Below, piece after piece: positions 18,855 to 28,275 of a DNA stretch of 64,000 bases. The stretch spans positions 434,001-498,000 of the forward strand of contig NZ_WMIG01000002.1 in the NCBI RefSeq assembly GCF_009711205.1, in the 5' to 3' direction. Each line of letters starts with the position of its first letter. The first letter of the stretch is position 1. The notes below the pieces were generated by a model, which made no database searches, had not been told where the DNA came from, and worked only from the letters and a program-made list of their open reading frames with translations. The DNA comes from Paracoccus litorisediminis (GTDB taxonomy: Bacteria; Pseudomonadota; Alphaproteobacteria; Rhodobacterales; Rhodobacteraceae). The position numbers and the translations under genes are program-made.

Positions 18855-20102
18855 TCAGGTCACGGCAGCGCGCACCGCGAAGCGCGCCTCGCGCCATTCC
18901 TCGGTCTGCAGCACGTCGCGCAGTACATCCGCCGCATGGGCGACATCGGCATGGCTGAGGTAAAGCGGCGCAAAGCCGAAGCGCAGGATGTCGGGCGCAC
19001 GGAAATCCCCGATCACGCCCCGCGCGATCAGCGCCTGCATGACGGCATAGGCATTCTCATGCGCAAAGGCGACCTGACTGCCACGCTGCGCGGACTCGCG
19101 CGGGGTCTGCAGGGTCAGCCCCAACCCGGCGCATTGCCCCTCGACCAGCTCGATGAACAGATCGGTCAGCGACAGGCTTTTCGCGCGCAGGGCCTGCATG
19201 TCGACCTGATCCCAGATGTCCAGCGCGCCTTTCAGCGCCCGCAGCGACAGGACCGGCTGGGTGCCGCATTGAAAGCGGCGAATGCCCGGATCGCCCGCAT
19301 AGCCGGTCTCAAAGGCAAAGGGCCGGGCATGGCCCCACCAACCGCTCAGCGGCTGCGCGACCTGCCCCAGATGGCGGCTAGCGGCATAAAGGAAGGCTGG
19401 CGCGCCGGGCCCGCCATTCAGGTATTTGTAGCTGCAACCGACCGCGAAATCGGCATTCGAGGCATCCAGTTCGACCGGCAGCGCCCCCGCCGAATGGCAA
19501 AGATCCCAGACCACCAGCGCACCCGAGGCGTGGATCTTGCGGGTCAGCGCCGCCATGTCGCGCAATTCGCCGCTGCGGTAATTCACGTGATTGACCAGCA
19601 CCACGGCGACACGCTCGTCCAGCAGATCCTCGATCCGGGAGGCGTCGCGGCCTTCCAGCCGCAGGCTCATGCCGGGCAGGGCCGAGATCACCCCCTCGGC
19701 CATGTACAGGTCGGTCGGAAAGCTGCCCGCCTCGGCCACGATCACGTCGCGACCCGGCCGCAGCCCGATCGCCGCATGCAGCGCCTTGTAGATATTGATC
19801 GAGGTGGTGTCCGTGACCACCACCTGCCCCGCTGCCGCCCCGATCAGCCGACCGATCCGGTCGCCCAGTTCCACCGGCAGATCGAACCAGCCGGCGCTGT
19901 TCCAGCTGCGGATCAGGTCGCGCGACCATTCATCACGGGCGGCAACCTGCAAGGCCGCCAAGGCGTCGATACTGGCCGCGCCCAGCGAATTCCCATCCAG
20001 ATAGACTTCACCCTTGGTTAGCAGGAAGCGTTCGCGCAATGCGGCCAGCGGGTCAGCCGCGTCCATGCGGGCAATGTCATCGGAGGAAGGCAGCGCGGTC
20101 AT
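18855..20102 (-). CDS. kynU: Kynureninase
   Basis: A 415-residue PLP enzyme that cleaves kynurenine to anthranilate and alanine in tryptophan breakdown. Family features are LDGNSLGAASIDALAAL near the N-terminus, WDLCHSAGALPVEL with the PLP-contacting Asp, and the Schiff-base lysine in GCSYKYLNGGPGAPAFLY. The length is usual. I chose the start at 20102 with AAGGA upstream. The tryptophan-dioxygenase and formamidase genes usually found with kynU are not in this window. Confidence 0.95.
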   Translation of the reverse strand: MTALPSSDDIARMDAADPLAALRERFLLTKGEVYLDGNSLGAASIDALAALQVAARDEWSRDLIRSWNSAGWFDLPVELGDRIGRLIGAAAGQVVVTDTTSINIYKALHAAIGLRPGRDVIVAEAGSFPTDLYMAEGVISALPGMSLRLEGRDASRIEDLLDERVAVVLVNHVNYRSGELRDMAALTRKIHASGALVVWDLCHSAGALPVELDASNADFAVGCSYKYLNGGPGAPAFLYAASRHLGQVAQPLSGWWGHARPFAFETGYAGDPGIRRFQCGTQPVLSLRALKGALDIWDQVDMQALRAKSLSLTDLFIELVEGQCAGLGLTLQTPRESAQRGSQVAFAHENAYAVMQALIARGVIGDFRAPDILRFGFAPLYLSHADVAHAADVLRDVLQTEEWREARFAVRAAVT

Positions 20103-20167
20103 GGGACGTCCTTTCGGCTGGTACAGCACTGCCATACCAGCCTTGACGGCCCGGCAACAAGTCCGGC

Positions 20168-20818
20168 TCAGCCGACCAGAGCGAAGCTGTCGGTTTCCGG
20201 GCTGTATTCCAGCAGCGTGCCCTCGGCGATGTCGTGGATGACGCCATGCAGCGACAGGTTCCCGGCCTCGACATTCTCGCGGATGAAGGGGAAGGTCATC
20301 AGGTTTTCCAGCGAGATCAGCACCGCCTGCCGTTCCAGCTCGGCGACCTGATCGGCCTCGGGCAGTTCGCTGACACGCTGGTAACCGGGGCGCAGGATGT
20401 CCATCCAGCGACCGACAAAGCTGGTCTTTTCCTCAAGCTCGGGAGCGTGACCGGAACACATTGCATGGCAACCCGCGACACCGCCGCAACCGGTATGCCC
20501 CACAATCACCAGATGCGCGACCTTGAGCGCATTGACCGCATATTCCACCGCCGCCGAGGTCCCGTGCTGCTGGCCGTCGGGCAGATAGGGCGGCACCAGA
20601 TTGGCGATATTGCGGTGAATAAAGAACTCGCCCGTATCCGCGCCAAAGATCGAGGTGACATGCACCCGCGAATCGCAGCAGGCGATGACCATGGCGCGCG
20701 GATGCTGCCCGCCTTCGGCAAGGCGGCGATACCAGCTGCGGTTTTCATTGAATGCGGTGGCGCGCCAGCCCTGATAGCGCTGGACGAGGTAATGGGGCAG
20801 CGGTCGGGCCTGTTTCAT
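20168..20818 (-). CDS. Beta-class carbonic anhydrase
   Basis: A 216-residue enzyme that interconverts CO2 and bicarbonate. The zinc ligands and catalytic pair are visible: Cys and Asp in VIACCDSRV, then His and Cys in IVGHTGCGG. The start at 20818 (MKQARPLPHYLVQRYQGW) has AGAGGA at suitable spacing. A longer upstream frame runs through an unrelated region. The enzyme is expected in the cytoplasm. It lies on the same strand as kynU, 65 bases upstream of it, and may be co-transcribed. Confidence 0.95.
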   Translation of the reverse strand: MKQARPLPHYLVQRYQGWRATAFNENRSWYRRLAEGGQHPRAMVIACCDSRVHVTSIFGADTGEFFIHRNIANLVPPYLPDGQQHGTSAAVEYAVNALKVAHLVIVGHTGCGGVAGCHAMCSGHAPELEEKTSFVGRWMDILRPGYQRVSELPEADQVAELERQAVLISLENLMTFPFIRENVEAGNLSLHGVIHDIAEGTLLEYSPETDSFALVG

Positions 20819-20957
20819 GACATCCTCTTCTACCGTTTGGCACGTCATACAGCCCGAACCGATAAAGTTCGAGAGGTTTAGCCCGATCGTCTCAACCATT
20901 TCTTGATGGATTGATGACAGTTTGCCTGCCAGCGACAAGGCTGTTCCTGGTGGTTCG

Positions 20958-21335
20958 ATGGTAAAGATAGCAAGGCTTTCGGTCGAAGAGCGCGTGACGA
21001 TAGACCGGCGCAGGCTGGAAGGAATCGTCCAGGAACTGGGCGAAACCACCGCGTCCGAGGTGATCGGCGCGGCGTTGGAGCAGATGGCATTGGCCCTCAG
21101 CCGCACGCTGCTGGCAGTGGGACAGGGGGATCTGGCCGGGGTCGCGCGCGATGCCGACCGACTGTCGCGTCTGGCCTGGCAGATGGGGTTGGTCACGCTG
21201 GCTGGGGTGGCCATCGATGTCGGACGCTGCGCGGAGCATCGCGACGTTGCCGCTTTGGTCGCAACCTCGGCCCGGCTGATGCGGATCGGGAACCAGTCCC
21301 TGACCTGTGTCTGGGACCGGCCCGCGCCGGAATAG
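20958..21335 (+). CDS. Small all-helical protein resembling an Hpt domain without the phospho-histidine
   Basis: A 125-residue soluble, helical protein that I cannot assign to a named family. The segment GDLAGVARDADRLSRLAWQM followed by GLVTLAGVAIDVGR has the spacing of the histidine-phosphotransfer (Hpt) core, in which HxLKG stands between two helices. Here Asp67 occupies the histidine position (DRLSR). If the resemblance is real it would be a non-phosphorylatable Hpt-like protein. I chose the ATG at 20958 over an upstream TTG at 20922. The gene is divergent from the carbonic anhydrase gene and 64 bases before the aminopeptidase gene. Confidence 0.6.
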   Translation: MVKIARLSVEERVTIDRRRLEGIVQELGETTASEVIGAALEQMALALSRTLLAVGQGDLAGVARDADRLSRLAWQMGLVTLAGVAIDVGRCAEHRDVAALVATSARLMRIGNQSLTCVWDRPAPE

Positions 21336-21399
21336 CCGAACGGGCTTGCGATGCGCTTCCCGCGCGTTACCTTGCCTAGCAAGACTAGGACCAAGGCCC

Positions 21400-22800
21400 A
21401 TGCACATGCCCGAACTTCCCGAATTCGCCGCCCCCTCTGACGCCGCGCTGCATCTGTGGCTTGTCCGCCCCGGAACCGACGGGCCGGATCTGCCACCCGA
21501 GACCACGCCCGCCGCCGCCGCATGGGCCAAGGCGCAAGGATTTGCAGGAAAGGCCGGGCAGCTTTGCCTGCTTCCCACGCCTGACGGCGGCATCGCTGGC
21601 GCGCTTTACGGCATCGGCCCGCAGTCAAAGGGCCGCGACCGCTACCTGCTGGCCAAGGCCGCCGAATCTCTGCCCAAGGGCGACTGGTATCTGGCCAACC
21701 GGCCCGAGGGGCTGGACCTAGCGACCGGCGCGCTTGGCTGGCTGTTCGCGCAATACCGCTTCACCCGTTACCGCAAGGCCGAGGTCCCGGCGGCGCGGCT
21801 GGTCTGCCCCGAGGGCGTCGATGCGCAGCGCGTGCTGGCCTTGGCTGCCGGCGAATATCTGGCACGCGACCTGATCAACACGCCCGCCTCGGATATGGGG
21901 CCGGAGGATCTGGAACGCGCGGCCCGCGATCTGGCCGCCCGTCACGGGGCCACGGTCACCGTCATCGCCGGCGACGATCTGCTGGCGCAGAATTTCCCGA
22001 TGATCCATGCCGTCGGACGGGCGGGCGCGCAGGCGCCGCGCTTGATTGACCTGCGCTTCCCCGGCGAAGGCCCGATGCTGACGCTGGTCGGCAAAGGGGT
22101 CTGCTTTGACACCGGCGGGCTGGACATCAAACCGCCCTCGTCGATGGGGCTGATGAAAAAGGACATGGGCGGCGCGGCGAATGTGCTGGGCCTGTCCGAG
22201 ACACTGGCCCGTCTGGGCCTGACTGCGGGGATGCGGCTGCGCGTACTGATCCCGGCGGTCGAAAACGCCATTGCGGGCAATGCTTTCCGCCCCGGCGACA
22301 TCCTGACCAGCCGCAAGGGCCTGACGGTCGAGGTGAACAATACCGATGCCGAGGGCCGTTTGGTTCTGGGCGACGCGCTGGCCCTTGCCGATGAGGAAGC
22401 GCCCGCGCTGCTGATCTCGATGGCGACGCTGACCGGCGCGGCGCGGGTGGCACTGGGGCCGGACCTGCCGCCCTTCTTCTGCGACGATGACAGCGTGGCG
22501 CAAAGCGTTCATGATGCAGGGCGCGACCATGCCGATCCGGTCTGGCGCCTGCCCTTCTGGGAGCCCTATGAATCGATGATCGAGCCGGGCATCGCCGATC
22601 TGGACAATGCGCCCGGCGGCGGCTTCGCCGGGGCGATCACCGCCGCCCTGTTCCTGCGCCGCTTTACCGAGAAAGCCGGGAATTACATCCATTTCGACAT
22701 CTATGGCTGGCAACCCAGCGCTGCTCCCGGTCGTCCCAAGGGTGGCGCGGGCCAGGGCATGCGCGCCATCCTGAACGCCCTGCCGGAGATCCTGAAATGA
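21400..22800 (+). CDS. M17 leucyl aminopeptidase family protein
   Basis: A 466-residue cytosolic metallopeptidase that removes N-terminal residues from peptides. The two-metal active site is clear: VGKGVCFDTGGLDIKP with the catalytic Lys and an Asp ligand, and NNTDAEGRLVLGDAL with Asp, Glu and catalytic Arg. The length is slightly below that of PepA. An in-frame ATG two codons later is an alternative start. The stop overlaps the NlpC/P60 gene start (ATGA), so peptide and cell-wall turnover functions are coupled. Confidence 0.93.
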   Translation: MHMPELPEFAAPSDAALHLWLVRPGTDGPDLPPETTPAAAAWAKAQGFAGKAGQLCLLPTPDGGIAGALYGIGPQSKGRDRYLLAKAAESLPKGDWYLANRPEGLDLATGALGWLFAQYRFTRYRKAEVPAARLVCPEGVDAQRVLALAAGEYLARDLINTPASDMGPEDLERAARDLAARHGATVTVIAGDDLLAQNFPMIHAVGRAGAQAPRLIDLRFPGEGPMLTLVGKGVCFDTGGLDIKPPSSMGLMKKDMGGAANVLGLSETLARLGLTAGMRLRVLIPAVENAIAGNAFRPGDILTSRKGLTVEVNNTDAEGRLVLGDALALADEEAPALLISMATLTGAARVALGPDLPPFFCDDDSVAQSVHDAGRDHADPVWRLPFWEPYESMIEPGIADLDNAPGGGFAGAITAALFLRRFTEKAGNYIHFDIYGWQPSAAPGRPKGGAGQGMRAILNALPEILK

Positions 22801-23663
22801 CCGACGCCATCCTGACCCGCCCCACCGATCGCCGCCTGACGCCGGCGACCGATCGCGTCGCGCTGGACAGTCTGCGCGGCGTGCTGGAGCGTCCGGCCTA
22901 TGTGGCGGGTCGGCTGATGCGGCTGGGGGTGCCGCTGGCCGATCTGTGCCGCGCCCCGTCCGGTGCGCGCGACCGTCAGGTGAATTTCGGCGTCGATCTG
23001 CTGGTGGTGGACGAACAGGAAGGCTGGGCCTTTGTCCAGTCGCAAGCGGATGGCTATTGCGGCTGGCTGCGCGCCGAAGCGCTTGGCCCGGCGGATCATC
23101 CGATCACGCATCGGGTCAGCGCCCCCGCGACCCATATCTACCCGGAAGCGAACATGAAACTGCGCGAAACCGGGATGCTGTCCATGGGCGCGCGTCTGTC
23201 GGTGACCGAAATCGACAAGGGCTTTGCCCGTCTGGCCGCGGGTGGCTGGGTACCGGCGCAGCATCTGACCCAGACCCCGGCCAGCGATCCGGCGGCGGTA
23301 GCGGAAACGCTGATCGGCACCCCCTATCTGTGGGGCGGCAACAGCCGTTCGGGGATTGATTGCTCGGGTCTGGCCCAAGCTGCGCTCTCGGCTTGCGCCG
23401 TTGCCTGCCCCGGCGACAGCGACATGCAGCAGGATGCCTTCCCGCTGGTTCAGGGCGATATCCGCCGCAATGACCTGCTGTTCTGGCCCGGCCATGTCGC
23501 GCTGGCGCTGGATGCCGACCGCATGATCCATGCCACGGCCTTCAGCATGAATGTCGTGATCGAGCCCATCCAATCGGCAATCGCGCGCATCGACGCGGCA
23601 GGTCAGGGGCCGTTCCGCGGTGCCCGTCGCCCGCCGCTTGAAGCAAGGGCGACCTTTCCCTAA
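22797..23663 (+). CDS. NlpC/P60 family cell-wall peptidase with SH3-like domains
   Basis: A 288-residue C40-family hydrolase. About residues 55-155 form bacterial-SH3-like modules (WAFVQSQADGYCGWL, and GWVPAQHL at the end). The catalytic domain follows with PYLWGGNSRSGIDCSGLAQA (nucleophile Cys) and FWPGHVALALD (catalytic His). No signal peptide is seen, so it probably acts on muropeptides in the cytoplasm, which fits its coupling to an aminopeptidase. Alternatively it is exported by an unseen route. Confidence 0.9.
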   Translation: MTDAILTRPTDRRLTPATDRVALDSLRGVLERPAYVAGRLMRLGVPLADLCRAPSGARDRQVNFGVDLLVVDEQEGWAFVQSQADGYCGWLRAEALGPADHPITHRVSAPATHIYPEANMKLRETGMLSMGARLSVTEIDKGFARLAAGGWVPAQHLTQTPASDPAAVAETLIGTPYLWGGNSRSGIDCSGLAQAALSACAVACPGDSDMQQDAFPLVQGDIRRNDLLFWPGHVALALDADRMIHATAFSMNVVIEPIQSAIARIDAAGQGPFRGARRPPLEARATFP

Positions 23664-23691
23664 CCGGGCGAAAACAGCAAAGGGGGCGGCA

Positions 23692-24744
23692 ATGGTGCAT
23701 CTATGGGTTCGATCCGAAAGCCGCCCCAATGAACGGCGAGTCGGCATTACGCCCGAGGGTGTCGGCACCCTGATCGCGCAAGGCTTTCGCGTCACGGTCG
23801 AGGACAGTCCACATCGCATCCTGCCGACCCGCGACTATGCCGCCGCGGGTGCCGAGATCGCGCCCGAGGGCAGCTGGCCGGATGCCCCCGCCGACGCGAT
23901 CATCTATGGCCTGAAGGAACTGCCGGAAACCGGCACACCCCTGCTGCATCGCCATATCATGTTCGGCCACGCCTATAAGGGGCAGCCCGCCGGACTGGAG
24001 TTGCTGCGCCGTTTCCGGGCCGGCGGCGGACTGCTTTATGATCTTGAATACCTGACCGGAGCCGACGGGCGTCGACTGGCGGCCTTTGGCTATTGGGCGG
24101 GCTTTGCCGGAGCGGCAGTGTCGCTCAAGGCTTGGGCGGCGCAGAAGCGCGGCGGCATCTGCGGACCGGTCAGCACCTTTGCCTCGCAAACGGTGATGTG
24201 CGACGCGATCAGGGCCGAGATCGACGCAACCGGCCTGCCCCGTCCGCGCGCCATCGTGATTGGCGCGCTCGGTCGGGTCGGCAGCGGAGCCTCGGACCTG
24301 CTGACGCGGATGGGAGTCGCGGTCACGAAATGGGACATGGCCGAGACGGCAGGCGGCGGCCCCTATCCGCAGATCCTGATGCATGACCTGTTCATCAACT
24401 GCATTCTTGCCCAGCCCGGCGCGCCGGTCTTCATCGATCAGGACGCCTTGTCTCCGGCGCGGATTTTGTCGGTCATCGGCGATGTCGCCTGCGACCCGAC
24501 CAGCGAGTTCAACCCGATCAAGGTCTATGACCGGGTAACCGACTGGGCGCAGCCGGCCCTGCGCGTGGCCGATCCGCCGCTGGACGTGATGGCGATCGAC
24601 AACCTGCCCTCGCTGCTGCCGCTGGAAAGCTCGGTGGATTTCGCGGGTCAGATCCTGCCGGTTCTGGCGACGCTCGACCGCATCGATCAGGACGCATGGG
24701 GCCGGGCCGAGGCGTTGTTTCAGCACCATCTGGCCCGGCTCTGA
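23692..24744 (+). CDS. Saccharopine dehydrogenase (NAD+, lysine-forming type)
   Basis: A 350-residue enzyme related to alanine dehydrogenase. The N-terminus VRSESRPNERRVGITPEGV is characteristic, and the Rossmann region is PRAIVIGALGRVGSGASDLL. The family interconverts saccharopine with lysine and 2-oxoglutarate. In alphaproteobacteria it may also serve lysine breakdown or polyamine-like metabolism. AGGGGGCGG before the ATG at 23692 sets the start. The frame could extend upstream, but only into the preceding gene. A small hairpin covers the stop codon. Confidence 0.87.
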   Translation: MVHLWVRSESRPNERRVGITPEGVGTLIAQGFRVTVEDSPHRILPTRDYAAAGAEIAPEGSWPDAPADAIIYGLKELPETGTPLLHRHIMFGHAYKGQPAGLELLRRFRAGGGLLYDLEYLTGADGRRLAAFGYWAGFAGAAVSLKAWAAQKRGGICGPVSTFASQTVMCDAIRAEIDATGLPRPRAIVIGALGRVGSGASDLLTRMGVAVTKWDMAETAGGGPYPQILMHDLFINCILAQPGAPVFIDQDALSPARILSVIGDVACDPTSEFNPIKVYDRVTDWAQPALRVADPPLDVMAIDNLPSLLPLESSVDFAGQILPVLATLDRIDQDAWGRAEALFQHHLARL

Positions 24745-24756
24745 CGGAATCGTCAG
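24741..24756 (+). repeat. Short hairpin over the saccharopine dehydrogenase stop codon
   Basis: CTGACG (24741-24746) and CGTCAG (24751-24756) are perfect arms around GAAT. The TGA stop is inside the left arm. No T tract follows, so it is at best a weak terminator. Confidence 0.35.
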
Positions 24757-24814
24757 GGAACGCCCGCGCCGCGCATCGGGTTTGGCCATGAAGCCCTTGC
24801 GACGGAGCCTGACG

Positions 24815-25999
24815 ATGAAACGCCGAAGCCTGATCGCCCTGCTGGCCGCCATGGTGGCCGGTCCCGCATTTGCCCAGCAGATGAACAGCGCCCCACCCAA
24901 TGCCGCCGGGCAGAGCCCGGCCTTTCAGGGCCAGACGCGCGCGCCGGAATTGCAGGACGGAATTCACGTGAAACAGCAAAGCGTGATCTCGGGGCTGGAG
25001 AACCCCTGGGGTATGGCGCTGTTGCCGGATGGCAGTTGGCTGATCACCGAAAAACCGGGCCGGATGCGGCTTTTCGCAGACGGCAAGCTGTCGGAACCGC
25101 TGGCCGGCCTGCCCAAGGTCGACACCCGCAAGCAGGGCGGCCTGCTGGATGTCGCCGTCGCCCCGGATTTCGCCCAGACCCGCCGCATCTGGTGGAGCTT
25201 TGCCGAGACCCGCGAGGGCGGCAAGACCTCGACCTCGGTGGCGACCGGGACGCTTTCTGCCGATGGCACTAGGATCGAAGGGGCCAAGGTGATCTTCCGG
25301 CAAGAGCCGGCATGGGAATCGACCATGCATTACGGCTCTCGGCTGGTGTTCGACCAACAGGGCGGGCTGTTCGTGACGACGGGAGAGCGTTCGCTGCCAA
25401 AGGCCCGGCAACTGGCGCAGGACGTGAATACCCATCTGGGCAAGGTGCTGCGGATCGACCCGATGACCGGGCGCGGGCTCAGCGGCAATCCCTTTGCCAA
25501 TGGCGGCGGCCAGCCCGAGATCTGGTCCTGGGGACATCGCAACCTGCAGGCCGCTGCGCTGGACGCCGAGGGTCGGCTATGGACGGTAGAACACGGCCCC
25601 AAGGGCGGGGATGAGCTGAACATGCCGCTGGCTGGTCGCAATTACGGCTGGCCGATCATCACCTATGGCGAGGATTACAGCGGCAAAGCGATTGGCAAGG
25701 GCATCACCCAGCAAGAAGGTATGGAGCAGCCGGTCTATTACTGGGACCCGGTGATCGCCCCCAGCGGCATGGCCTTTTACGATGGCGCGATGTTTCCCGA
25801 AATGCAGGGCGACGCACTGATCGGCGGCTTGCAGGCCAAGGCGCTGGTCCGGCTGAAGATCAAGGACGGCCATGTCATCGGCGAACAGCATCTTGCGCAA
25901 GGCATCGGACGGGTGCGCGATGTGGCCATTGCCCCGGATGGCGCAATCATGGTGCTGACCGATGCCGAGGATGGGGCGCTGATCCGGCTGTCGCGCTGA
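24815..25999 (+). CDS. PQQ-dependent aldose sugar dehydrogenase-like protein (YliI type)
   Basis: A 394-residue secreted protein with a signal peptide (MKRRSLIALLAAMVAGPAFA). The beta-propeller motifs of soluble aldose dehydrogenases are present: LENPWGMALLPDGSWLITEK, SWGHRNLQAAALD and EHGPKGGDELN. It is expected in the periplasm, using PQQ and calcium to oxidise sugars. No PQQ biosynthesis genes are in the window. The ATG at 24815 has GGAG upstream; an ATG at 24788 would lengthen the signal peptide. The stop directly abuts the convergent DUF3775 gene. Confidence 0.88.
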   Translation: MKRRSLIALLAAMVAGPAFAQQMNSAPPNAAGQSPAFQGQTRAPELQDGIHVKQQSVISGLENPWGMALLPDGSWLITEKPGRMRLFADGKLSEPLAGLPKVDTRKQGGLLDVAVAPDFAQTRRIWWSFAETREGGKTSTSVATGTLSADGTRIEGAKVIFRQEPAWESTMHYGSRLVFDQQGGLFVTTGERSLPKARQLAQDVNTHLGKVLRIDPMTGRGLSGNPFANGGGQPEIWSWGHRNLQAAALDAEGRLWTVEHGPKGGDELNMPLAGRNYGWPIITYGEDYSGKAIGKGITQQEGMEQPVYYWDPVIAPSGMAFYDGAMFPEMQGDALIGGLQAKALVRLKIKDGHVIGEQHLAQGIGRVRDVAIAPDGAIMVLTDAEDGALIRLSR

Positions 26000-26371
26000 T
26001 CAGACCGGGTGGTGCAGGTCATCCTCGGCCTCTTCGGGGGAAATCCCCAGCGCCTCCATCCCGGCTTCAAGATAATCGGCCAATTGCGGCTCACCCATCA
26101 GGTAAGTCTCGGTGGGCGAGCGGTTCTCGACCTTGGCGGTGTGGATCGCCTCGGCCAGATCCTCGGCACCGAACGTGTCGCGCCCGATCCACATGACGGC
26201 GACCAGGCTGGCCTTTTCGTCGTCATTCAGGCTGGCGATGAATTCCGACAGCTCAGTTTCCGTACCCCGCCCGGTCCGCTGGCCGCTATGCGCCCAAGCG
26301 TTGACCCCGCTGTCATATTCGCGGGCGCGGATGATGACATGGGCGATCTTGGCGGGGCTGATCTCGAGCAT
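26000..26371 (-). CDS. DUF3775 family protein
   Basis: A 123-residue acidic cytoplasmic protein. The pattern SLNDDEKASLVAVMWIGRD followed by FEDL-like DLAEAIHTAK and the late segment LADYLEAGMEALGI is that of DUF3775 proteins, which are common in alphaproteobacteria and of unknown function. I chose the ATG at 26371 (MLEISPAKIAHV). It lies 49 bases downstream of mutL on the same strand. Confidence 0.78.
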   Translation of the reverse strand: MLEISPAKIAHVIIRAREYDSGVNAWAHSGQRTGRGTETELSEFIASLNDDEKASLVAVMWIGRDTFGAEDLAEAIHTAKVENRSPTETYLMGEPQLADYLEAGMEALGISPEEAEDDLHHPV

Positions 26372-26420
26372 GGAGAAGTCTCCTTTGCGCAAGTGTCGCG
26401 CCGCGGCGCGTTCAGGTCAA

Positions 26421-28232
26421 CTAGCGCCCGAACAGCCGTTCGATATCCGACAGCTTCAGCTCGATCCATGTCGGACGGCCATGGTTGCACTGGCCCGATT
26501 TCGGGGTGCGCTCCATCTCGCGCAGCAGGGCGTTCATCTCATCCCCGGACATCCGCCGCCCCGATCGGACCGAGCCGTGGCAGGCCATCGAGGACAGCAC
26601 CGCATCGACCCGCGACCGCAACCGATCTGATGCGCCCTGCTCGGCCAGATCGTCCAGAATATCGCGGATCAGCGCGGGCGCATTGATGCGCGCAATCAGC
26701 GCGGGCACCTCGCGCACCGCAATGGCACCGCCACCGAAGGGTTCGATCACCAGCCCAAGTGCAGCCAGCTCATCGGCGATGGACAGGATCTGCTGGGCAT
26801 CGGCGTCAGACAGCTCGACGATTTCGGGGATCAGCAGGGCTTGGCTGGCGATGCCCTTGGCCTCGGCCTGCGCCTTCAGCCGCTCATAGACCAGCCGCTC
26901 ATGCGCGGCATGCTGATCGACGATGACGATGCCGTCGGCGGTCTGGGCGATGATCCAGTTTTCATGCAATTGCGCGCGGGCTGCCCCCAAGGGCGCATCA
27001 GGTTCGACCACGGTTTCAGGCTCGACCCTTGCCGTCGGCGTTTCGGCGAAACCGGGGGCCTGAAAGGCAAGGCTGGCGGCAATGGCTTGCGCCGAGGGGC
27101 GCGGCGCGGACCGATAATCGGCCTGATAGGTGCGCGGGGCCGCTTCGGGTTCGGGCCGCGCAACCGACAGTGCCGCCGTCGCCACCGTAGTCGAGGACCG
27201 ATGCCCTGCCCCCGCCAGCGCGTGTCGCAGGGCGCTGACCACCAGCCCGCGCGCGATATCGGGTTCGCGGAAGCGCACCTCGGCCTTGGCCGGGTGGACG
27301 TTCACATCGACCATATGCGGATCGCAGGTCACGAACAGCACCGCCGCCGGATGCCGCCCCGAGGCCAGAACATCCATGTAACCTGCCCGCAGCGCCCCGG
27401 TCAGCAGCTTGTCGCGGACCGGGCGGCCATTGACGAACAGATGCTGCGCCACCGCCGCACCGCGCGAATAGGTCGGCAGCGCCGCAAAGCCGGTCAGGGT
27501 GATACCGTCGCGGGTCGCGTCGATGGGCAGGGCATTGTCGATAAACTCGCGCCCCATGATCCGGGTCAGCCGGGTCTGCAACGCATCGAACAACTCGCCC
27601 TGTTCGGCATCGGCGCGGAACAGGGTGCGGCCTTCGTCCTCATCGGTCAGGGTGAAGCCGACATAGGGTTCGGCCATGGCAAGGCGGCGGATGACTTCGG
27701 CCACGGCCTGCGTTTCCGCCCGATCGGTGCGCAGGAATTTCAGCCGCGCCGGGGTGGCAAAGAACAGGTCGCGCAGTTCTACGACCGTGCCGCGATTGCC
27801 AGCAGCGGGCTTGACCGGGGTGATACGCCCGCCGACCACGCCGATCTGCGCGCCGTCAAAGCCCTGCGCGCGGCTGGAAATCGTCAGCCGACCGACAGCG
27901 CCAAGGCTGGGCAGGGCCTCGCCACGAAAACCGAAGCTTCGGATGTCCAACAGGTCGCTGCCGTCGATCTTGCTGGTGGCATGGCGCGAGAGCGCCAGAG
28001 GCAGATCCTCGGCGGTCATGCCGCAGCCGTCGTCGCTGACCCGGATCAGCCCCTTGCCGCCCTTCGAGATGGCGATGCCGATCCGGCGCGCACCGGCATC
28101 AAGCGCGTTCTCGACCAGTTCCTTGACTGCCGAGGCCGGACGCTCGACCACCTCGCCCGCCGCGATGCGGTTGGCCGCGGATTCGTCCAGTTGGCGGATG
28201 ATGGGGCGCATGTTGGGGGCATGAGAATTCAT
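26421..28232 (-). CDS. mutL: DNA mismatch repair protein MutL
   Basis: A 603-residue GHKL ATPase that links MutS to downstream repair. The N-terminal motifs are intact ([37 protein letters not shown]). The middle carries ATP-lid and dimer features. The C-terminal domain ends with [17 protein letters not shown] and [11 protein letters not shown]. The latter are the endonuclease-associated motifs seen in species without MutH, although no clear DQHAxxExxxE motif beyond [13 protein letters not shown] was checked further. The start is at 28232 or 28211. A palindrome covers the first codons. Confidence 0.94.
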   Translation of the reverse strand: MNSHAPNMRPIIRQLDESAANRIAAGEVVERPASAVKELVENALDAGARRIGIAISKGGKGLIRVSDDGCGMTAEDLPLALSRHATSKIDGSDLLDIRSFGFRGEALPSLGAVGRLTISSRAQGFDGAQIGVVGGRITPVKPAAGNRGTVVELRDLFFATPARLKFLRTDRAETQAVAEVIRRLAMAEPYVGFTLTDEDEGRTLFRADAEQGELFDALQTRLTRIMGREFIDNALPIDATRDGITLTGFAALPTYSRGAAVAQHLFVNGRPVRDKLLTGALRAGYMDVLASGRHPAAVLFVTCDPHMVDVNVHPAKAEVRFREPDIARGLVVSALRHALAGAGHRSSTTVATAALSVARPEPEAAPRTYQADYRSAPRPSAQAIAASLAFQAPGFAETPTARVEPETVVEPDAPLGAARAQLHENWIIAQTADGIVIVDQHAAHERLVYERLKAQAEAKGIASQALLIPEIVELSDADAQQILSIADELAALGLVIEPFGGGAIAVREVPALIARINAPALIRDILDDLAEQGASDRLRSRVDAVLSSMACHGSVRSGRRMSGDEMNALLREMERTPKSGQCNHGRPTWIELKLSDIERLFGR

Positions 28233-28238
28233 GCCCCC
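28215..28238. repeat. Perfect inverted repeat over the mutL start codon
   Basis: GGGGGCAT (28215-28222) and ATGCCCCC (28231-28238) flank GAGAATTC. In mutL mRNA this hairpin would enclose the ATG at 28232 and its G-rich ribosome site, while the ATG at 28211 stays free. It may regulate initiation or favour the second start. Confidence 0.5.
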
Positions 28239-28275
28239 AGATTTAGCATTTCCTGCCTGCATGGGAAAGGATTCG

